Shown: positions 52,858-62,342, counted from the stretch's first letter. The stretch is DNA of 64,000 nt from Symbiodinium natans (GCA_905221605.1 CAJNDS010000507.1:58976-122975); one strand, 5' to 3'. The notes: generated by a model not told the origin, from the sequence alone. Program-made: numbers and translations.

Positions 52858-53225
52858 AAACCCTAAACCCTAAACCCGAAGCCTTAAACCCTAAACCCGA
52901 AGCCCGAAACACGAAACCCTAAGCCGCAATTGGCAGGGGAGCTGCTCTTCAATGAAGCTCGGACACATGGTCGCCAGACTCGATCCACCGCCAGGTCTCG
53001 CGCACGGTGCAATTTATTGGGGTTTCGGGTTTAGGGTTTAGGGCTAAGGTATTAACAGCCTCTCGCTGTTGCTGGTCTTACTTGGAACTGGGGAAGTTCT
53101 GAGGGCGGAAGCTTCATGAACCCCAAGACTGTAAAGCCCTAAACCCTAAACCCTAAACCCTAAACCCTAAATTTCAGGCCTAGCGGCACGGGCCGGCCCC
53201 CGCCCCCCAAAGCACGAAACCTTGA
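52858..53225. repeat. Telomere-like mosaic
   Basis: Short CCCTAAA/CCCGAAG tracts and an island at 52930-53020 open in two frames (ELLFNEARTHGRQTRS or MKLGHMVARLDPPPG); neither is decisive. Confidence 0.7.
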
Positions 53226-53935
53226 ACCTTGGCACTGTCTTCTCTTTCCGTTTTCTTTGTCCTTTGTCTTTGTCTCTCTCCTCTCGCTCTCTTTCCATTT
53301 TTCTTTGTCCTTTTTCTTTTTCGCTCTCCCCTCTCTCTCTCTCTCTCGCTCTCTCGCGTGTTTTTTTTTCTGTCTTTGTTTCTTCCTCTCTCTACTTGCC
53401 TGTTTTTCTTTTTCTCTGTCTTTATCTTTCTCCTCTTACTTCCCTGCGCTTCCTTGTTTTTATTTCCTCTTTCTCTTTATCTTTTTGTCTCTCTTTATCT
53501 TTATTCTCCTCTGCTTCCTTGTTTTCATTTTCTCTTTCTCTGTATCTTTTTTGTTTCTCTTTCTCTTTATTCTCTGTCTCTTCAATATCTTGTTCCTTCT
53601 ACTTCTCTTTGTCTGTCTCTCTCTCTCTCTCTCTCTCTTTCTCTTTCTCTTTCTCTTTCTCTTTCTCTTTCTCTTTCTCTTGCTGTTGGTCTTTCTCTGT
53701 TTCTTTTCCTCTCTTTGTTTCTCCTTCACCTCTCTCTTTTTTCTTTTCTTTCTGTTGCTGTTAGTCTTCCTCTGTCTGTCTCTCTCTCTCTCTCTCTCGC
53801 TCTCTCTCTTCTTTGTTTTTTTTTAAACCTCTCTCCCTCTCTATCTTCTCACTTTCTCTTCTTCGTTCACCTTTGTCTCTTTTTCTCTTTCATTCTTCGT
53901 CTCCTTCTCTCTGTCTCTCTTTCTCCTGCATTCGC
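53226..53935 (+). repeat. Polypyrimidine tract (TCTC/TTTCTC), ~700 bp
   Basis: Almost exclusively C and T on +, with CTTT, CTCT and TTTCTC blocks, including a run of TTTCTC hexamers at about 53638-53682. Ser/Leu/Phe-rich frames (up to 296 codons) are compositional artefacts. Confidence 0.97.
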
Positions 53936-53941
53936 CCCCCC

Positions 53942-53942
<1 letters not shown>

Positions 53943-53998
<56 letters not shown>

Positions 53999-54023
53999 CG
54001 CCGCGCCGCGCGCGCGCGCGCGC
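53943..54023. repeat. Poly-C run (~55) followed by GC dinucleotide repeat
   Basis: A long C run to 53997, then GCGCCGCGCC and (GC)n to 54023. Run length may be an assembly approximation. Confidence 0.93.
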
Positions 54024-55122
54024 ACCCGCATCAGGAGCATCAGTGGGGTTGGTTTGGGGGCCTTAAAAGCATTCTATGCATGCGTTTTGCCTTCGAAAAA
54101 CCTTCAGAAAACGCTGTAAACACGTGTTTTTGAGCTTGGGAAGCCTTTTGGGACCCAGGAAGGGAGCATCATGAGCATCAGCGGCCTCCCCCAGGCCATC
54201 CAAAACCCCCTTAAACACGCCGATTGTATGTGCTTGAACGCTTGCGTGCCCACCAAACCCCCAAAAGCAAGACCCCGAATGCCCTTAAGGCATTCGGGGT
54301 CCTGCTGTTCGGGTGTTTTGTAGGCACGAAGCCGTTCGAGCGCGTAAAATGAGCGATTTTAGGGGCGTTTTTACGTGGACCCACAAAACACTCGGTATTT
54401 ACGAGGTTGTTGGAACACCCCCAAGCCCACATGAGAAACGATGGCTCGATGATGCCCCGGACACCCGCGCATCAGCAGCATCAGCAGACCCCCCCCCCGA
54501 CGTGGGTTTCGAGGAGGCGCACTTTGGGGGCGGGTCAAGGGCAACAAGGGTGGGGGTCGGAGGCACGCGTGAAAACCCTCATAAAAACACGGTATTTACG
54601 GTGATTTCAGCGTTTTTCAGCGTTTTTTCTTGCCTTGGGTCCGCGGGCCAGGGCTGCTGATGCTCATGATGCTCGCCTGGTTTTGGGCTTCCGGTACCCC
54701 CCCCAAACCTTGAAAAAACATGGTTTCGGCCTGGCGCGCGCCCCATGTGAAAAGCTAGGGTCGATGATGCGCGCCTGTGAGGGTTTAATGGGGTGCTGCG
54801 GGTGTTTTGTGGCCTCGGTTTTTCGTAAAAACCCATGGTTTTTACGAGGTTTTCGTGCTTTTCGCACCACCGCGTGTTGCGTCCCCTTGGATGCCGTTTC
54901 GGAGGCCTCCCGAAGGGCCCCGCACGAATTTGAAGCAATTTTGGGCGGGGTCGGCGGCTCGGGCGCTCGCCCCTTAAAGCTAGCGCTTTAGTGCGACGCG
55001 GGCTCCGCCCTGGACCACGGGCGGCGCGGGGGCCGGATTTAGGAGCCTCCGGCTCAAGCCGCCGACCCCGCAGGAGAACAAGTTTAAGGTTTGGGGTTTG
55101 GTGATTTTGTTTGCGGTTCCTG

Positions 55123-55124
<2 letters not shown>
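54024..55124. repeat. 1.1-kb segment bounded by C(n) and G(n), with inverted and direct internal repeats
   Basis: GAGCATCATGAGCATCAGC near 54167 is inverted as GCTGATGCTCATGATGCTC near 54656. A CATGAGAAACGATGGCTCGA-type segment (54430) recurs diverged near 54745. Several overlapping frames of 70-120 codons exist on both strands, as expected for an inverted repeat; none has a recognisable domain. Probably an interspersed or transposon-derived repeat. Confidence 0.6.
54271..54301. repeat. Perfect 13-bp inverted repeat
   Basis: GACCCCGAATGCC pairs with GGCATTCGGGGTC around CTTAA. It could form a strong hairpin or cruciform. Confidence 0.95.

Positions 55125-55205
<81 letters not shown>
55125..55205. 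repeat. Poly-G run (~81)
   Basis: The longest homopolymer in the window, opposite in strand sense to the poly-C run 1.1 kb upstream. Confidence 0.95.
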
Positions 55206-55206
<1 letters not shown>

Positions 55207-55419
55207 GCCGAAAACGCTGATTTTGCTGAGGGCGCCCCTACCCCCCTGTGCTGAACCGCCTGTTTACGCTGTGCGGGTGGCGCGGTCCTCCACGAAAAAA
55301 TTGTGCACCGACCCCCCCTACCCCCCCCCGCCTTCCGGGTAAGGAGGGAAAGAGGGAGGTTTTCACCTCCTCAAACCCATCCAACACGCCGCCAAGGTCG
55401 GCGGACCCTTAAAGAACCT
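55206..55419. other. GC-rich spacer
   Basis: C-rich ACCCCCCCTACC words and a GGAGGGAAAGAGGGAGG stretch. No gene. Confidence 0.6.
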
Positions 55420-55860
55420 GAACCCTAGATCCTAAACCCTAAACCCTACACCCCAAACCCCAAACCCCAAGCCCTAAACCCTAAACCCTAAACCCTAAAC
55501 CCTAAACCCTAAACCCTAAACCCTAAACCCTAAACCCTAAACCCTAAACCCTAAACCCTAAACCCTAAACCCTAAACCCTAAACCCTAAACCCTAAACCC
55601 CAAGACTGTAAAGCCCTAAATCGAAACCTCCAAGTCTCAAACCCCGAGAGCCCGGAAGCCCTGGAAGCCCTGTAAGCCCTGTAAGCCTTAAAGCCTAAAA
55701 CCCTCTACATATACTTTAGGGTTTAGGGTTTAGGGTTTAGGGTTTAGGGTTTAGGGTTTAGGGTTTAGGGTTTAGGGTTTAGGGTTTAGGGTTTAGGGTT
55801 TAGGGTTTAGGGTCAAGGTTCAGGGTGTAGGTCTTAGGGCCTAAACCCTGGATTAAGCTC
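55420..55860. repeat. CCCTAAA array followed by TTTAGGG array
   Basis: C-rich units 55435-55600 and pure G-rich units 55718-55813, separated by a short CCCTGTAAG spacer. This order is the reverse of a telomere fusion. Confidence 0.97.
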
Positions 55861-55974
55861 CCAAAGACCTTCAAAACCGCGGAGGCTAGCGAAGGCCAAG
55901 TAGCCCCTCCTGGGGCGCCAAGGTGCCGGACACAGCTCCCGAATCTCAGGCCCGGAATCCTGAACCCTGGCTAA
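55861..55974 (+). CDS. Exon-like fragment with terminal stop
   Basis: 37 codons read PKTFKTAEASEGQVAPPGAP then RCRTQLPNLRPG and TAA. Free of telomere units. Unassigned. Confidence 0.35.
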   Translation, partial: PKTFKTAEASEGQVAPPGAPRCRTQLPNLRPGILNPG

Positions 55975-56407
55975 TGTGGGGGTTTTCGAAATTGGGGGGT
56001 GCCTTATTGGCGTCCTTGTTTTGAGGGAATCCTAATATTTGGGGTATTTTCATAAACCTCCATGTAGGGTAAACCCAAACAAGAAGTTCTGACTTTGTTT
56101 ATGGCTGAGGCTTTGCGGCCAAAAGGGTCTTGGCTTTCGCTGGTGACAAGCACTCAGGCAATGATGTCATAGACTTTCAGCCCAAGTGGTCAACAGTCTA
56201 TTTGTAGAGGTTTGGGTGTGAAGGTCCGGCTTAAATAGGAGGCTCAATTGGTTTTTGCAGGGTTCGTTGGCCTAAGCAAAGTTCATGCCTCCCTGCTTGT
56301 TCACAAGCAACGTCAGCCCCAAACCCTTAACCCAATGAGGTTTGAGGGTTGTACATGACACGGGGAGACCATTCGGCTTGCCTTCAAGACTTCAACCCTA
56401 AACCCTA
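55975..56407. other. Unique spacer
   Basis: Short open stretches (MAEALRPKGSWLSLVTS near 56102; GLSKVHASLLVHKQRQ near 56270) are broken by stops. 55990-56070 resembles the AT-richer blocks at 33620 and 14727. Confidence 0.5.
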
Positions 56408-56503
56408 AAAGAAGCTGCGGCCCCAGAAAAAAGCCTTCAATATCTCCAAGCCTTATGCGCAACAAGTCTGCACATCCAGTCGGGCTGCGAATTAGATCTC
56501 TGA
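56408..56503 (+). CDS. Exon-like fragment with terminal stop
   Basis: The frame reads KEAAAPEKSLQYLQALCATS then LHIQSGCELDL and TGA, immediately after a CCCTAAA unit. A good helix-like composition. Unassigned. Confidence 0.4.
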   Translation, partial: KEAAAPEKSLQYLQALCATSLHIQSGCELDL

Positions 56504-56584
56504 AGGCTTCGGGCGGTGTACCCGGTCTCCTGTAGCATTCAGTTTGTAAATTCAGATTAGGAGCTGATCGGTTTCAAGGTTTCA

Positions 56585-56782
56585 GTGCCCCCAAACCCTA
56601 GCTTCGAGCTGCGGGGGGTTCAGGGTGAGCATGTCCGCATGACGCAAGGCGCTTATGGCCAGCGGCGACTGCCAAGAGGCTGCCAAAACGCGCCCATGCG
56701 GAGCAAACGGTGGGGGGGGGTGGTGGGGGCCCTGAAATGTGGAACGAACTCCGGCCCTGAAATTTTAGGGTTTAGGGTTTAG
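56585..56782 (+). CDS. Hypothetical open frame
   Basis: 65 codons including FELRGVQGEHVRMTQGAYGQ then RRLPRGCQNAPMRSKRW; the last residues are repeat-coded. A basic, Gly-rich segment with no recognised domain. Confidence 0.3.
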   Translation: MPPNPSFELRGVQGEHVRMTQGAYGQRRLPRGCQNAPMRSKRWGGVVGALKCGTNSGPEILGFRV

Positions 56783-56925
56783 GGTTTCGGGTTTAAGGCT
56801 TCCAAAGCCCCTGTTTTGTTCAGGTGGGTTGAGGGCTTAAGCGATTTTCTACCTCTTGCTGCATCTGGCACGGGACGTAGTTCGGAGAGGGTGGCGCCAG
56901 TTGGGGCCATAAGCTTAATGTTAGA

Positions 56926-57052
56926 CTACTATTTGCTTAAGAACCCTCCAAAGAAAAAAAACATAAGAGTCTTCTTCCTTATAAGCGTAAGAAAAGTGGG
57001 GTTGTTTTTTTTTTTTTTTTGGGGGGGGGGGTTCTTAAGCAAATGGTAGTAG
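56926..57052. repeat. ~127-bp foldback (hairpin) element
   Basis: Left arm CTACTATTTGCTTAAGAACCC (56926-56946) pairs with GGGTTCTTAAGCAAATGGTAGTAG (57029-57052) with a 3-nt bulge. Pairing continues inward through an A-run on the left against a T/G run on the right, leaving only a small loop. A MITE-like or foldback element is likely. Confidence 0.75.
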
Positions 57053-57489
57053 AGGTGGCAGAAGGGCTTAGGGTTGGAGATTTAAGGGTGTGGGGGTTGA
57101 AGGGCTTCAGGGTTGAAGGGTGCAAAATGAGGGTTTAGGGTTTAGGGTTTAGGGCTTAGGGTTTAGGGTTTAGGGTCTAAGGGCTTCGGGTTAAGGGTAT
57201 AGGGTTTAGGGTAGAATGTCGACGCAGGGCGCCATAAACAGATTCATATTGCCGCCCCGGTGAGATTGATTTTAACTCGGGCTGGAGCACATCTAAACCC
57301 TAAGCCCTAAACCCTAAACCCCAACCAAACCCTAAACCCTAAACCCTAAACCCTAAACCCTAAACCCTAAACCCTAAACCCTAAACCCTAAACCCTAAAC
57401 CCTAAACCCTAAACCCTAAACCCTAAACCCTAAACCCTAAACCCTAAACCCTAAACCCGAAACCCCAAACCCTAAACCCTAAACCCCAA
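57053..57489. repeat. TTTAGGG tract then long CCCTAAA array
   Basis: G-rich 57130-57210; C-rich 57292-57478, near-pure. Confidence 0.95.
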
Positions 57490-57606
57490 ACCCGGGTGGA
57501 ATTGGGGCCTAAGGGTTTGGCGTGCCTCTGGCTGGCTTGAGAGCGTCACTGCGCCGTCCGGCTCATCAGCTACAAATATGCCCAAGACGCACCAGCCCTA
57601 AACCCT
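57490..57606. repeat. 117-bp dispersed duplicate (copy 2)
   Basis: Counterpart of 21258-21374, same orientation, 36.2 kb away. Confidence 0.93.
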
Positions 57607-57721
57607 AAACCGTAAACCCTATACCCTTAACCCGAAACCCTAAACCCTAAACCCTAAACCCTAAACCCTAAACCCTAAACCCTAAACCCTAACTTCAGAC
57701 CCAAACACCCAATGTGATTAT
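57607..57721 (-). repeat. CCCTAAA array
   Basis: Near-pure units to about 57692, then a short spacer. Confidence 0.94.
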
Positions 57722-57840
57722 GTAGGGTGCCTTCAGCTCCACGTCTCTTCTCGTCTTGCCCTTTTTGTAGCCGTGGCCCCTGCAGCCGAGACTATGGTGA
57801 AGAACAAGGCGGGGGGTTTCTGCCTCCATGGCTGGTCTCA
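57722..57840 (+). CDS. Exon-like fragment, unknown protein
   Basis: The frame reads VGCLQLHVSSRLALFVAVAP then AAETMVKNKAGGFCLHGW and enters CCCTAAA. The first half is hydrophobic. A second + frame is also open, so frame choice is tentative. Confidence 0.35.
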
Positions 57841-58190
57841 AACCCTAAGCCCGAAACCCTCAACCCTAAACCCTATATCCTAAACCCTAAACCCTAAACC
57901 CTAAACCCTAAACCCTAAACCCTAAACCCTAAGCCCTAAATTCTAACCTCTAAACCCTAAACCTTACACCCTAAACCCTAAACCCTACACCCTAAACCCT
58001 AAACCCTAAACCCTAAACCCTAAACCCTAAACCCTAAACCGTAAAACCCTAACCCTAAACCCTAAACCCTAAACCCTAAACCCTAAACCCTAAACCCTAA
58101 ACCCTAAACCCTAAACCCTAAACCCTAAACCCTAAACCCTAAACCCCTAAACCCTAAACCCTAAACCCTAAACCCTAAACCCAAACCCTC
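57841..58190 (-). repeat. Long CCCTAAA array
   Basis: About 340 bp with isolated CTAAATTC, CCTTACAC and GTAAAAC units. Confidence 0.97.
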
Positions 58191-58194
58191 CCAG

Positions 58195-58284
58195 GCAGGC
58201 CCTCCGATCATCCTCGATCCACGGGATGCCATGGCGGTGGGGGGCCCCTGGAACCTGAAGGTTTCCAGGGCTGCTAGGGTTTAG
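58195..58284 (+). CDS. Exon-like fragment with acceptor- and donor-like borders
   Basis: AACCCTCCCAG precedes the open frame AGPPIILDPRDAMAVGG then PWNLK, followed by AAG-GTTTCC (possible donor at 58261). Past that it reads VSRAAR to a TAG. PPIILDPRDAM is strikingly protein-like. Unassigned. Confidence 0.4.
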   Translation, partial: AGPPIILDPRDAMAVGGPWNLKVSRAARV

Positions 58285-58676
58285 GGTTTAGGGTTTGGGG
58301 TTTAGGGTTTAGGGTTTAGGGTTTGGGGTTTGGGGTTTAGGGTTTGGGGGGTTTAGGGTTTGGGGTTTCGGCTTTAGGGTTTAGGGTTTGGGGGTTTTGG
58401 GGGTTTAGGGTTTTCAGGGTTCAGGGGTTTAGGGCCTAGGGTTTAGGTTTTCAGGTTTTAAGGTTTAGGGTTTGGGGTTTTACGTGAGCTCTACTGTTTT
58501 TGTTGCAGGGGACGGGGGGGCCGGGGGGGGGGAGGGGCCCTGGGGTAGGGGCCCGGGAGGAAGAGTTTAGGTTTGTGTGGCTTATCAGGTGGAAGGTTTT
58601 GGGCTGCGTGGGCTAAAAAGCTGCTAAGGTTCAGGATTCTTGGCAGCCCAGTGGGTACGCTTTACTCTTCTTTTTT
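58285..58676 (+). repeat. TTTAGGG/TTTGGGG mosaic and G-rich spacer
   Basis: Variants to 58480, then a G-run-rich block (58515-58560) and unique sequence. Confidence 0.85.
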
Positions 58677-58931
58677 TTGGTTTATGGTTTCCCTTATAAC
58701 ATTAGCCAACCCCAAGAAAAGGGTGGCCTTACCATAAGATGGTTCCTGGGCTACCATGGATTTCGAAGGCCTTTTAGGCCTCCCGCGCTCATTCAATTCT
58801 TGCCTCTGTCTTCAAGTAGATTGTACATAAACATAACAGTTACAGTTGTCATTCTCATAGCCAACAGGCTTGTTGTGTCAGGATACCGACACCTGGATCC
58901 GAACCCCGAAACCCTAAACGCTAAACGCTAA
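58677..58931 (+). CDS. Hypothetical open frame with a hydrophobic segment
   Basis: 84 codons; YINITVTVVILIANRLVV near residues 50-67 is long enough for a membrane helix. The last codons are telomere-like (ETLNAKR). No family recognised; start uncertain. Confidence 0.25.
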   Translation: MVYGFPYNISQPQEKGGLTIRWFLGYHGFRRPFRPPALIQFLPLSSSRLYINITVTVVILIANRLVVSGYRHLDPNPETLNAKR

Positions 58932-59470
58932 ATGCTAAACCCTAAACCCTAAACCCCAAACCAAAACAATCCAGCCAGGTCAGCAAATGCTTGGTCAACA
59001 TGCAGCCGGAGAAGGCGCAGCCTAAGCCCCCCCCCCCCCCCCCCCCCCCCCCCACACCCTAAGCCCTTGACCCACCAATCTCCAAGCATCAGGCCCAAAC
59101 ACCGTAAACCCCAAACCCTAAACTCTAACCCAAAAGCTCCTGAACAAGTCCCCATAAGACCCCAACCGCTAAACCTCTGAAAAGAAGCCAATGATAGTCC
59201 TGCACCCTGTAACCCCCAAACCCTTAACCTAAAATCCATCCAGACCCATCTACAACCCAGGGAATCCCGTCTAAACCCTCAGAACCTCCCCTAAAACCAT
59301 CCAACCCCAGCCACCCCCCCCGCCCCCCCAGCCCCCCCTAAACCCTGAGCCCTAAACCCTAAACCTAAACCCTAAACCCTAAACCCTAAACCCTAAACCC
59401 TAAACCCTAAACCCTAAACCCTAAACCCTGAACCCTGAACCCTGAACCCTGAACCCTAAACCCTCAATCA
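58932..59470 (-). repeat. CCCTAAA mosaic with poly-C run
   Basis: 58965-59027 has a short open stretch (QVSKCLVNMQPEKAQ); poly-C at about 59028-59053; degenerate units to 59330; CCCTAAA/CCCTGAA array 59340-59465. Confidence 0.88.
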
Positions 59471-59539
59471 GGGCATCCCGACGACAAGACAGACATGGAG
59501 GTCTCTGTCTCGGTGGGAGCTAATGGGGGGAGTCTAGGG
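59471..59539 (+). CDS. Exon-like fragment, unknown protein
   Basis: The frame reads GHPDDKTDMEVSVSVGANGG after CAATCAG and enters TTTTGGGG-like repeats. Short; unassigned. Confidence 0.3.
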
Positions 59540-59984
59540 TTTTGGGGTTCAGGGTTTAGGGTTTAGGGTTTTAAGGGTTCAGGGTTCAGGGTTCAGGGCT
59601 GAAGAAAAAAGATGTGAATCCTATTAAGCACTCATCCTGGCTTCTTACTGTATCGCATCCCTACACCCTGAACGTAGTACGCCGACTGCATTCTCAGCGT
59701 TCCCTATTTGGGCTTCCTTCCAGGTCAGCACGCCGCTGCTTACTTTGGTCTACCTTTCGGGTTGTGGACCCTAGACCCTAAACCCTAAACCCTAAACCCT
59801 AGACCCTAGACCCTAGACCCTAGACCCTAGACCCTAAACCCTAAACCCTAAACCCTAACCCTAAACCCTAAACCCTACACAAGTGTACACAGGGGGATGG
59901 ACGGATGGAGCGCGGCTTGGGCGCGGCAGCAATGTGTAATGTCGGTGCTCCAGTTTTGAGGGCTAAACGGAGGGATTCCTGGAA
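59540..59984. other. TTTAGGG tract, unique spacer, CCCTAGA/CCCTAAA array
   Basis: The spacer 59600-59765 contains CTTCCTTCCAG followed by GQHAAAYFGLPFGLW, another acceptor-plus-open-frame pattern. The array 59770-59880 has a CCCTAGA core. Confidence 0.7.
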
Positions 59985-60135
59985 GGGAGCCTGAATTTAA
60001 TCTTATTCCCATATAACCCAACCAACCCCTATATATGCCCAATATAAAAGTTCCTATATACCTAAGTAGCCCCCCAAATAACACCTAAATGCCCTATAAG
60101 GTCCCTTGTAAGGGTCCCTCCTTTAGTCCCTTGAT
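59985..60135 (-). repeat. Dispersed TA-rich element (copy 2, inverted)
   Basis: Reverse complement of the 9485-9745 element: AATAAGAT, GGCTACTTAGGTATATA and AAGGGACC landmarks in the same order, with a shorter TATATA core. Confidence 0.65.
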
Positions 60136-60354
60136 AAACCCTAAGCCCTAAACCCTAAACCCCGAAACCCTAAACCCCCCATTAACCGGTAAAAACCCGA
60201 AACTCCCCATAAACACCCTAAACCCTAAACCCTAAACCCTAAACCCTAAACCCTAAACCCTAAACCCTAAACCCTAAACCCTAAACCCTAAACCCTAAAC
60301 CCCAAACCCCAAACCCTAAACCCCTAACGTCCCTTATGAGGGCCCCCCTTGACA
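60136..60354 (-). repeat. CCCTAAA array
   Basis: Near-pure units 60220-60320. Confidence 0.95.
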
Positions 60355-60453
60355 GTTGGAGTTCAGGTTCCCAACCCAGAGCAGGGTTTCCGGCAAGGCT
60401 GCTCAAGCGTGCCCGTCCTCATCACGACCCGGGTCGTTGAGTCGGATGTTTAG
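60355..60453 (+). pseudogene. Probable non-LTR reverse transcriptase fragment
   Basis: The frame reads VGVQVPNPEQGFRQGCSSVP then VLITTRVVESDV to TAG. GFRQGCxxxPxL matches the G-x-x-Q-G-C-x-x-S-P-x-L palm-region motif of LINE reverse transcriptases, with Val where Ser is usual. GTTCAG upstream could be an acceptor. Only this motif survives; no YxDD follows. Confidence 0.45.
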
Positions 60454-60700
60454 GGTTTAGGGTTTGGGGTTTAAGGTTTAGGGTTTGCTCAAAATAAGTT
60501 ACCCTGAACTGAAAGGATCATCCACTCTCAACACAAGGCAGGGGTATGTCCAGTGGTCAGCAAGAACATCGTGGGTCAGCCAAAGACCAGAACAGAATGG
60601 CCACTCTCAGGGTTTAGGGCTTAGGGTTTCGGGGGGCCAGGGGTTTTTGTTTTATAAAAGGTGTGGCTCGGGCCTCCTTTTTTTAGAAGGTGTGGCTCGT
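60454..60700. other. Short island between TTTAGGG tracts
   Basis: 60485-60610 is open (ISYPELKGSSTLNTRQGYVQ then WSARTSWVSQRPEQNG) before TTTAGGG-like DNA. The longer frame continuing into the next minisatellite is artefactual. Confidence 0.45.
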
Positions 60701-60930
60701 CCCCCCCCCCCCCCGCTACTGGTCCCCTTGGTCCTCTGGTCCCCTGGTCCCGTGGTCCCCTTGGTCCTGTCGTCTGGTCCCGTGGTCCTCTGCTCCCCTG
60801 GTCCCGTTGTTCCCCTGGTGCAGTCCTCTGGTCCCCTGGTCCCGAGGTCCCCTTGGTCCTGTCGTCTCGTGGTCCCGTGGTCCTCTGGTTCTGCGGTCCT
60901 CTCGTCCTGTGGTCTCGCGATCCCTGATCT
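60701..60930. repeat. TGGTCCC minisatellite
   Basis: 8-9 bp units (TGGTCCCCT, TGGTCCCGT, CGTCTGGTC) preceded by a C run at about 60701-60713. Confidence 0.95.
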
Positions 60931-61104
60931 TGATTTATGATATAATACATCATATATTGTAAAATGTATAGTTTGCAATGTGATATATATATATGTATTA
61001 TACATATATACATGTATATTAAATAAACATATATATATATATAACATTACATATTATATATATATATATCTATTTTTCTTATATAACATACAGTACATAG
61101 CATA
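60931..61104. other. AT-rich spacer with (TA)n and ATAC words
   Basis: TATATAT and ATACATATA clusters; no gene. Confidence 0.8.
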
Positions 61105-61945
61105 TAGTATAAAATGGGGGGGCTGCGCCCCCCCCCCCCAACCCCCCCGCTTTCAAAGCCGCGCAAGCTTGTTCCAAAGCATATGAACCTTTCATGCAGG
61201 CATTGAATTTGCAAATGGGGGGGGCTGCGCCCCCCCCAACCCCCCCGCTTTTTTGAGCCGTGCAAGCTTGCTTCAAAGCATATGAATCTTGAAACCTACA
61301 TGCAAGCATTGAGTTTGCAAGTGGGGGGGGCTGCGCCCCCCCCAACCCCCCGCTTTTTTAAGCCGTGCAAGCGCATATGAGTCTTTTTGAAACCCATCAT
61401 GCAAGCATTGAGTTTGCAAATGGGGGGGGGCTGCGCCCCCCCCAACCCCCCGCTTTTATAAGCCGTGCAAGCTTGCTTCAAAGCATATGAATCTTGAAAC
61501 CTACATGCAAGCATTGAGTTTGCAAATGGGGGGGGGGGGGCTGCGCCCCCCCAACCCCCCCACTTTTTTAAGCCGTGCAAGCTTGCTTCAAAGCATATGA
61601 ATCTTGATACCCATCATGCAAGCATTGAGTTTGCAAATGGGGGGGGGCTGCGCCCCCCCCAGCCCCCCCGCTTTTTTGAGCCGTGCAAGTTTGCTTCAAA
61701 GCATATGAGTCTTGAAACCTACATGCAAGCATTGAGTTTGCAAATGGGGGGGGCTGCGCCCCCCCCAACCTCCCCGCTTTTTTGAGCCGTGCAAGCTTGC
61801 TTCAAAGCATATGAATCTTGAAACCTACATGCAAGCATTGAGTTTGCAAATCGGGTGGGCTGCGCCCCCCCCCAACACCCCTGCTTTTTAAAGCCGTGCA
61901 AGCATGTTTCAAAGCATATGAATCGTTTTGAAACCCATCGTGCAA
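61105..61945. repeat. ~100-117 bp tandem repeat with GGGGGGCTGCGCCCCCC hairpin
   Basis: About eight units, each with GGGGGGGC-TGC-GCCCCCCC, AAGCCGTGCAAGCTTGCTTC, AAAGCATATGAATCTTGAAA and GCAAGCATTGAGTTTGCAA. Frames through it give CGLGGAQPPP-type artefacts. Confidence 0.94.
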
Positions 61946-61949
61946 GCAT

Positions 61950-62237
61950 ACATATAATCATTTACACACATATATACATATATACATATAAACATATATA
62001 CATATACACATATATATATACATATATACATATATACATATATACATATATACATATATACATATATACATATATACATATATACATATATACATATATA
62101 CATATATACATATATACGTATATACATATCTACGTATATACATTTCTACGTATATACCTATATACGTATGTACATATATACATATATACCTATATACGTA
62201 TATACATATATACATATATACATATATACATATATAC

Positions 62238-62268
<31 letters not shown>

Positions 62269-62295
62269 CATATATATATACATATATATATATAC

Positions 62296-62342
<47 letters not shown>

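Noticed and set aside
53222-54119. Frames of 180-296 codons rich in Ser, Leu and Phe, then Pro
   Set aside because: They follow from the polypyrimidine tract and the poly-C run, and all three frames are similarly open.
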